Assembly: GCA_051881715.1 (NCBI GenBank)
Contig: JBJEQK010000017.1
Location: 1-19,699, forward strand
Direction of reading: 5' to 3'
Origin: UBA1425 sp051881715
Lineage (GTDB): Bacteria > Bacillota > Clostridia > Oscillospirales > Acutalibacteraceae
Length of the DNA: 19,699 bases
In this document: positions 14,894 through 19,699 of the stretch, one piece after another
How the letters are laid out: each line of letters begins with the position of its first letter
Numbering within the stretch: position 1 is the first letter of the stretch
Notes under the pieces: model-generated
Seen by the model: the letters and a program-made list of their open reading frames with translations, nothing else
What the model was told of the DNA's origin: nothing
The model's database searches: none
Made by a program: the position numbers and the translations under genes

Positions 14894-16071
14894 AAAAGAA
14901 ATTGTTATTCATTCAGCCATCTATGCAGTTCGGCGGCGCGGAAAAAAGCTTGCAGACGCTTCTGCGTCTGCTGGACTATGACAAGTATGATGTGGATCTG
15001 TTTTTGTTTCGGCAGGAGGGGGAATTTCTGAAGCTTTTGCCGAAAGAAGTGCGCCTGCTGCCACTGCCGCAGAGCGCGGAGATTTTTTCCAAGCCCATGG
15101 GGTCTGCCTGTGCGGCATATCTCCAACACGGCAAAGTGCGCTCTGCCCTGAATCGCATTCATTTTTCGAGGGCTGTACGTGCAGAAGGCTCTGCCCGTAT
15201 GCGGGAACAGTACGGCTGGAAATACTGGAAAAAAGCGTTTGGCACGCTGACAGAGGAATATGATGCGGCCATCGCTTATTTGGAGGGTGCGCCGATCTAC
15301 TTCTGCGCCGACTGCGTTCGGGCAAAAAAGAAGATCGCCTATATCCACAATGATTATTCCAAACTGCAAATGGACAGGAACTTTGACAGCGCCTATTTTG
15401 AAAAGATGGATACGCTGGTCGTCGTTTCGGAGGAATGCGCCGTCTCTTTGCGATCCAATTTCCCGCAGCACAAGGAAAAGGTTCGTGTGATCGAAAACAT
15501 TATTTCCCCCGACATTCTCCGCACACAGGCCGAGGCGGAAGCCGATTTCGGCGATGACTTTGGCGGACTGCGTCTGCTGACTGTGGGCAGACTGGATGAA
15601 CAGAAGGGGATCGACTTAGGCGTACAAGCCTGCGCAAAGCTGGCGGACACAGCGGATTTTCGCTGGTATGTCCTCGGCGAGGGACCTGAGCGGGAAAAGC
15701 TGGAGCAAATGATTCGGGACAATCATCTGGAGGAGCGTTTCATTCTTTTGGGTACGCGGCTCAATCCGTATCCGTATCTGCGCGCGTGTGATATCTATGT
15801 CCAGCCCTCCCGTTTCGAGGGCAAATCCATCGCTTTGGAAGAGGCGAAGTGCCTCGGAAAGCCCATCCTGACCACTGCCTTTACCACCGTGGCGGATCAA
15901 ATCACGGACGGCGTCAACGGTTCTGTGGCGCAGATCGACGCGGAGGATATCGCGCGGCGGCTGTCGGAACTGCTTTTCCATGGCGAAATTCGTCAAAAAT
16001 ACACACAAGCACTGCAAAATTATTCCGGCAACACGGAAGAATTGGAAAAATTTTACGATTTGCTAATTTAA
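14890..16071 (+). CDS. GT4 family glycosyltransferase, paralogue 3 of 3 (393 aa)
   Basis: Last gene of the biosynthetic block. It opens KKKLLFIQPSMQFGGAEKSL, with KIAYIHNDYSKL in the acceptor domain, VGRLDEQKGIDLGVQA at the domain junction and NPYPYLRACDIYVQPSRFEG in the donor site (about residues 293-315, then E-x7-E). The TTG start overlaps the stop of the GH105-like gene and has GGAGGT upstream. At nucleotide level the donor-site block is visibly alike to that of the gene at 12614, which suggests a fairly recent duplication or gene conversion. No terminator follows; 75 bp later the regulatory module starts. Confidence 0.92.
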   Translation: MKKKLLFIQPSMQFGGAEKSLQTLLRLLDYDKYDVDLFLFRQEGEFLKLLPKEVRLLPLPQSAEIFSKPMGSACAAYLQHGKVRSALNRIHFSRAVRAEGSARMREQYGWKYWKKAFGTLTEEYDAAIAYLEGAPIYFCADCVRAKKKIAYIHNDYSKLQMDRNFDSAYFEKMDTLVVVSEECAVSLRSNFPQHKEKVRVIENIISPDILRTQAEAEADFGDDFGGLRLLTVGRLDEQKGIDLGVQACAKLADTADFRWYVLGEGPEREKLEQMIRDNHLEERFILLGTRLNPYPYLRACDIYVQPSRFEGKSIALEEAKCLGKPILTTAFTTVADQITDGVNGSVAQIDAEDIARRLSELLFHGEIRQKYTQALQNYSGNTEELEKFYDLLI

Positions 16072-16085
16072 TTTACAAATACTTC

Positions 16086-16113
16086 TTGCAAAGTGACTGC
16101 ACTCTATGATAAT
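16086..16113 (+). promoter_or_regulatory. Candidate promoter of the phosphatase/kinase module
   Basis: TTGCAA (16086-16091), 16 nt, GATAAT (16108-16113; 5 of 6 to the -10 consensus). An overlapping alternative is GTGACT (16093-16098), 18 nt, TATACT (16117-16122). The AT-rich run here stands out from GC-rich flanks, and this is the largest gap (75 bp) within the EPS block. With no terminator upstream, the module could be transcribed both from here and by read-through. Confidence 0.5.
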
Positions 16114-16146
16114 ATATATACTCTGGATAATATGGGGTGAGCGGAT

Positions 16147-16911
16147 TTGATAGACCTGCATTCCCATATCCTTTTCGATATTGACGACGGGCCGGACAGC
16201 CTGTACGAGTCCATGCGCTTGTGCGAGATGGGCGTGGAGTTCGGTATCGACCGCATCGTGGCGACCTCGCACCTGTACAAGCCCGAGGACATCGCCCATT
16301 TTCTGCGGCGGCGCAACGATCGCATTTTGCGCCTGCGCGAACAGGTCGAAAAAGCGCAGCTGCAGCTTCGCATCTATCCCGGCGCAGAGGTGTTTGTCAA
16401 CGACGACATCTTCTATGCGCACCATCTGGACAAGGTTACGCTCAACAACAGCCGGTATCTGCTGGTCGAGTTCGACTTCCACGGCTTGAGCGGACGGCGG
16501 CTGATCCACTATGTGGACGAGATATTCCGTATCGGTCTGGTGCCGATCATCGCCCATCCCGAGCGCTACAGTTACCTGCAGCGGGATCATAGCTTGGTGG
16601 ATTATCTGGTGGATCGGGGCGCGCTGTTTCAGGTCAACGCGGACAGTCTTGCGGGTCGAACGGGATATGAGGAGTTTGATCTGGCGTACCGTATGGTACG
16701 GCACAATGCGGCGAGTTTTATCGCCACGGATGCCCATTCGCATTTGGGCAGAAAAAATGATATGCTGCGGCTGATACAGGACTTTCCGCCGGATATTCAC
16801 CGGGAGAGTCTGGATTATATGCTGTACGAAGCACCGTTCTGCGTATTGGCCAACAAGGAGCTGCCGCCGATTCGGCGCACCTCCATACGCAGATACCGAT
16901 ACGAAGAGTAA
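16147..16911 (+). CDS. cpsB: CpsB/CapC-family PHP-type protein tyrosine phosphatase (254 aa)
   Basis: A metal-dependent phosphatase of the PHP fold, expected to dephosphorylate the BY-kinase encoded next. Metal-binding motifs are all present: IDLHSHILFDIDDGP at the N-terminus (HxH plus Asp), ATSHLYKP, GAEVFVNDD, AHPERY near residue 137 and TDAHSH near residue 198. Length is typical of YwqE/CpsB. TTG 16147 is used, with GGGGTGA about 6 nt upstream; the protein then begins exactly at the family's MIDLHSH. It is the first gene after the internal promoter and lies 21 bp before the kinase, the usual cognate arrangement. Confidence 0.95.
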   Translation: MIDLHSHILFDIDDGPDSLYESMRLCEMGVEFGIDRIVATSHLYKPEDIAHFLRRRNDRILRLREQVEKAQLQLRIYPGAEVFVNDDIFYAHHLDKVTLNNSRYLLVEFDFHGLSGRRLIHYVDEIFRIGLVPIIAHPERYSYLQRDHSLVDYLVDRGALFQVNADSLAGRTGYEEFDLAYRMVRHNAASFIATDAHSHLGRKNDMLRLIQDFPPDIHRESLDYMLYEAPFCVLANKELPPIRRTSIRRYRYEE

Positions 16912-16932
16912 ATCAGGAAAGAAGGAGATCTC

Positions 16933-18816
16933 ATGCAAGAGAGAATGGATATGCCGGGTTCCTACGGCGGAAACGGCGGGAACGGCGAACGCGGCGCCGC
17001 GGGCGGAAACCTTTTGGGCAATATTGACATCATGCGCCTGCTTAAGCTGATGCTGCGCAAGCTCTGGGCGGCACTTTTGGTCGGTGCGATCATCGGTTCC
17101 TGCCTGTTTTTGTATACCAAAGCCACCTATGTGCGCATCTATTCCACCCAGACGACTTTGGCGTTTACCACCAAGTCCTACATCACCACCACGGACGATG
17201 AGGGCAACATCATCAGCATCAAAGAGGAGATCAAGCACTATACCCGAAACGATGCTTCCCGCTACCAGTTCCTTTTGAAAACAGACGCCATGTGCGAAAA
17301 GATCACCGCGGCACTGGGCGGCGAATACAGCGTCAACACCATCCGCAACGCAGTCTCCGTCTCTACAACGGATGAGACCGGTATTTTCGTCATCGAGGTC
17401 ACCAGCAGCAACAAAGACCTTTGCGCCAACGCCATCGTGGTCATCATCAACGAGTTCCCGGAGTATTTGCAGCGGTTCGACAGCTCTCTGGGCATCGAGG
17501 TGCTGATCCGTCCGGCGTCCCCCGTGATTACCAACGCAGATGAAGCGATGAACAAAGGCCTTCTCGGCTTTGCCGCCGGCATGATTTTGGTGCTGGGCGT
17601 GGTGGTGCTGATCGACCTGCTGAGCAAGACCGTCAAGAATGCGGACGATGTGCGCAACAAGCTCAACGCAAAGCTGCTGGGCGTGATCCCCCTTGTGGAA
17701 GTCCAGAACGGCTCCATGAAGAAAAAGAAGAAGCCGAAGAACGGCGTGTTGATTACGGACGAAAGCGCCGTCACCTTCAATTTTGTGGAAAGCTTCAAGG
17801 CGATCCGAGCCAAAATCGAAAATTTGGCGTCCGACCGGGGCAGCAAGGTTTTCGTGGTCACCAGTACCTTCGAGGACGAGGGCAAAACCACTGTCTCCGC
17901 CAACATCGCCTGTGCGCTGGCGCAGAAGGGCAAGTCCGTGCTTTTGGTGGACTGCGACTTGCGTAAACCTGCCGTCATGAACGCCGTGGGCGTCAAGGAC
18001 GACAAGCAGGTCGGTATGATTCCGATCATCCGCGGCAAGTCCACCTATATGGACTCCATCAAGTTCATCAAGTCTCTGGGCATCTTTGTCCTGCCCACCG
18101 GCGGCGTTACCACCAAATCCACCGAAATTCTGGACTCCCAGAAGGTCAAGGATGTCTTTGAACAGGCACGTTCCGAGTTCGATTTCATCATCGTGGATAC
18201 ACCGCCCACCCATGTTGTTTCCGACAGCTTGGTGCTGAGCGATTCCGTGGACGAGATCATCTTTGTTTCCCGCTGTGACTACGCAAAGGTCAACGATATC
18301 AACGACACCTTGGAGGATATTTACAGCGCCGATGTGGATGTGGCCGGTATCGTTCTGACCATGGCGGAGGACAACGGCGGCAACAAGTACTACAAGCGCA
18401 AGGGCTACCGCTACAGAAAGTACTACAGCAGGTACAGCAACAGCAGTAAGTACGGCTACAGCGGCCGCTACGGCTACGGCAGTGGCTACAGCAATGGCTA
18501 TGGCAACGGTTACGGCTACGGCGGCGACGGGTATGGCAACGGCTATGGCTACGGCAACGGCTATGGTTACGGCAACGGCTACGGCTACGGCAAAAACGGC
18601 TACGGCTACGGGTACGGACCCAGCGGCAACCAGTACGGCTACAGCAGCAACGGCGGTCGGGGCTATGGGTACGGCTATGGCTATGGCTATGGCAACAAGA
18701 ACCGCCACCAGCAGATCAACCATGACGACGAGGAGATTCTGCGCCAGATCGAAAACAGCGGTCAGGTCGGCGGCAGTGCACCCGCCGCAGAGGATGCAAA
18801 AGGGGATAAGAAATGA
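16933..18816 (+). CDS. Fused Wzz/CpsC-CpsD BY-type tyrosine kinase with extreme Gly-Tyr-rich tail (627 aa)
   Basis: Predicted chain-length and export regulator with autokinase activity. A Gly/Asn-rich cytoplasmic N-terminus (7-26) precedes a Wzz-type domain with membrane segments at about 43-62 and 209-230. The kinase domain has Walker A (STFEDEGKTT, 311-320), Walker A' (VLLVDCDLRKP, 336-346) and Walker B (FIIVDTPP, 418-425). Family members end in a short tyrosine cluster. Here residues 486-586 hold 32 Tyr, mostly as GYG and GNGYGY repeats, followed by about 40 polar, acidic residues. In Walker A the usual P-G before EGK is E-D. The ATG has AAGGAG 6 nt upstream. Its stop overlaps the NYN gene's start. 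Identification is firm; the tail's role is open. Confidence 0.94.
   Translation: MQERMDMPGSYGGNGGNGERGAAGGNLLGNIDIMRLLKLMLRKLWAALLVGAIIGSCLFLYTKATYVRIYSTQTTLAFTTKSYITTTDDEGNIISIKEEIKHYTRNDASRYQFLLKTDAMCEKITAALGGEYSVNTIRNAVSVSTTDETGIFVIEVTSSNKDLCANAIVVIINEFPEYLQRFDSSLGIEVLIRPASPVITNADEAMNKGLLGFAAGMILVLGVVVLIDLLSKTVKNADDVRNKLNAKLLGVIPLVEVQNGSMKKKKKPKNGVLITDESAVTFNFVESFKAIRAKIENLASDRGSKVFVVTSTFEDEGKTTVSANIACALAQKGKSVLLVDCDLRKPAVMNAVGVKDDKQVGMIPIIRGKSTYMDSIKFIKSLGIFVLPTGGVTTKSTEILDSQKVKDVFEQARSEFDFIIVDTPPTHVVSDSLVLSDSVDEIIFVSRCDYAKVNDINDTLEDIYSADVDVAGIVLTMAEDNGGNKYYKRKGYRYRKYYSRYSNSSKYGYSGRYGYGSGYSNGYGNGYGYGGDGYGNGYGYGNGYGYGNGYGYGKNGYGYGYGPSGNQYGYSSNGGRGYGYGYGYGYGNKNRHQQINHDDEEILRQIENSGQVGGSAPAAEDAKGDKK
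18502..18588 (+). repeat. In-frame 18-bp minisatellite inside the kinase tail
   Basis: Three contiguous 18-bp units (18535-18588) each encode GNGYGY, with the pattern GGCAAC-GGYTAYGGYTAC and only third-base changes. A fourth unit lies at 18502-18519. Shorter GGCTAT or GGCTAC units flank both sides, to about 18690. All are multiples of 3, so copy-number change would lengthen or shorten the Tyr-rich tail without breaking the frame. Confidence 0.85.
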
Positions 18817-19577
18817 CCGTGCGTGAAGAGGAGACAAAGTTAGCCGTTCTGATCGACTCGGATAACGTTTCCTACACCTATGTAAAGCCCATGATGGAGG
18901 AGATCGCCCGCTACGGCACGCCCACCATCAAGCGCATTTACGGGGACTGGACAACGCCGGAGTCCGCCGGTTGGAAGAATGTGCTTTTGGAAAACGCCAT
19001 CATCCCCATCCAGCAGTACCGCTATACCAGCGGCAAAAACAGCACCGATTCCACGCTGATCATCGACGCCATGGATATCCTGTACAGCGGCAGTGTGAGC
19101 GGATTCTGCATCGTTTCCAGCGACAGCGACTTCACGCGCCTTGCCACAAGACTGCGGGAAGCGGGAATGTTGGTACTGGGTATCGGCGAGGAGAAAACAC
19201 CGGCGCCGTTTATTGCGGCGTGCGACCGATTCATCTATCTGGAGATCATCGCACCCAAACCCGAGGAGAAGAAAAAGCCGGAGCCGCATAAGGCGCGCAA
19301 AACCAAGGTGCCCAAGGAGATCCGACAGCTGGTGCTCAACTCCGTCAACGACGTGGCGGACGAGGACGGCTGGGCGTTTTTGGGGGATGTGGGCAACATG
19401 ATCTTGCGCAAACAGCCCTCTTTCGACAGCCGCAACTACGGCTACAGCAAGCTGACCAATTTCATCAAGTCCCTCGGCATTTTTGAGATCGACAAGCGGG
19501 ATACCTCCAACCGGGGCATCAAGCACATCTACATCCGGGACAGGGATTTTGTCCAGCGGGAGACCAAGGACGAGTAA
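18813..19577 (+). CDS. NYN (LabA-like PIN) nuclease domain plus OST-HTH/LOTUS domain protein (254 aa)
   Basis: Residues 9-146 form a NYN domain: LAVLIDSDNVS (D15, D17), GKNSTDSTLIIDAMDILY (D79, D85, D88) and CIVSSDSDFTRLATRLREAG (D104, D106), ending AACDRFIYLE. These acidic positions fit a metal-dependent PIN-like ribonuclease. A lysine-rich linker (147-168) leads to an OST-HTH/LOTUS domain (169-243; GWAFLGDVGNMILRKQPSFD, YSKLTNFIKSLGIFEI), a family linked to RNA binding. ATG 18813 overlaps the kinase stop (ATGA), so it is the third member of the phosphatase-kinase unit, and a terminator follows. Similar proteins occur in many bacteria and most are uncharacterised. A role in RNA-level control of this locus is inference from position only. 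Confidence 0.9.
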   Translation: MTVREEETKLAVLIDSDNVSYTYVKPMMEEIARYGTPTIKRIYGDWTTPESAGWKNVLLENAIIPIQQYRYTSGKNSTDSTLIIDAMDILYSGSVSGFCIVSSDSDFTRLATRLREAGMLVLGIGEEKTPAPFIAACDRFIYLEIIAPKPEEKKKPEPHKARKTKVPKEIRQLVLNSVNDVADEDGWAFLGDVGNMILRKQPSFDSRNYGYSKLTNFIKSLGIFEIDKRDTSNRGIKHIYIRDRDFVQRETKDE

Positions 19578-19586
19578 ATATTTTTC

Positions 19587-19635
19587 GCCGCCGCGACGCA
19601 AAAAAGCTATGGCTTATTTGCGCCGGGCGGTTTTT
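19587..19635 (+). terminator. Intrinsic terminator of the EPS/regulatory locus
   Basis: A GCCGCC/GGCGG outer stem encloses an inner 10-bp stem (GCAAAAAAGC with GCTTATTTGC, one mismatch, loop TATG), followed by TTTTT at 19631-19635. It begins 9 bp after the stop of the NYN gene and is the only strong intrinsic terminator I see in the window, marking the end of the whole transcript. Confidence 0.8.
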
Positions 19636-19646
19636 GGTTCTTATGA

Positions 19647-19699
19647 GATTAAAAGTTTCGGTCAAGCCTTTTCAAAGGCTTGCGGATTCCAAAGGCGGC
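19647..19699. repeat. Right copy of terminal inverted repeat (53 bp)
   Basis: Perfect reverse complement of bases 1-53, with the hairpin AAGCCTTT/AAAGGCTT at 19664-19681. It lies 11 bp after the T-run of the terminator. Read in the direction of the upstream gene it has the same orientation as the left copy has to its own upstream gene, and both follow CGGTTTTTGG (19628-19637 here, 57-66 on the other strand). The window ends inside or at the edge of the element. Confidence 0.85.

Noticed and set aside
18442..18690. CRISPR-like regular repeats
   Set aside because: The periodicity is 6 or 18 bp, in frame, encodes Gly-Tyr-Asn and has no spacers; it is protein low complexity, not an array.
16063..18837. 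A 924-codon open frame on the minus strand antisense to the phosphatase and kinase genes
   Set aside because: It is the complement of GC-rich coding sequence. Its Ala/Val/Ile repeats simply mirror the GGC-TAY repeats of the kinase tail, and it has no ribosome binding site or domain.
1..19699. Whole window as a transposon bounded by terminal inverted repeats
   Set aside because: No transposase, integrase or resolvase is present, and the same repeat sits in the same orientation behind two unrelated genes, which fits a dispersed intergenic repeat better.

Overview
The window reads as one exopolysaccharide (EPS) or capsule locus from a GC-rich Clostridia-type Firmicute, plausibly a gut Oscillospirales member. 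That placement rests on the gene families (EpsC, EpsD, EpsF and EpsG-like proteins, a CpsB-type PHP phosphatase, a fused CpsC/CpsD-type tyrosine kinase), strong GGAGG ribosome binding sites, frequent TTG starts and sigma-A-like promoters. It is an inference; no rRNA or tRNA is present to fix the taxon.

Layout. 1-53 is a repeat that returns as a perfect inverted copy at 19647-19699, the very ends of the window. 101-412 (minus) is a small unrecognised protein, divergent from a single-domain AraC-type regulator (524-862). A good promoter (943-971) and a leader of about 170 nt with two hairpins precede a long, tightly packed plus-strand operon (1149-16071). It encodes a membrane WbpM/CapD-type sugar-nucleotide dehydratase, two EpsD/EpsF-like GT4 enzymes, an orphan GT-B-like protein, a GT2, an EpsG-type polymerase, a GT32, a GT4, a hexapeptide acetyltransferase, another GT2, a second acetyltransferase, a second GT4, a membrane-anchored GH88/GH105-like hydrolase and a third GT4. 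Gaps are 40 bp or less and there are several ATGA overlaps.

A second promoter-like sequence (about 16086-16113) precedes a regulatory module: a CpsB-type phosphatase (16147-16911), a BY-kinase with fused Wzz domain (16933-18816) and a NYN-plus-LOTUS putative RNA nuclease (18813-19577). A strong intrinsic terminator (19587-19635) closes the locus.

How it works together (inference). The dehydratase supplies a 4-keto-6-deoxy-HexNAc nucleotide. The glycosyltransferases build a repeat unit that two acetyltransferases decorate. EpsG polymerises it, and the kinase/phosphatase pair sets chain length and export. No flippase, initiating phosphoglycosyl transferase or aminotransferase is visible, so those must lie elsewhere. 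The least ordinary parts are the kinase's glycine-tyrosine tail (32 Tyr in 101 residues), the NYN-LOTUS protein translationally coupled to it, and the GH105-like enzyme inside a biosynthetic operon.
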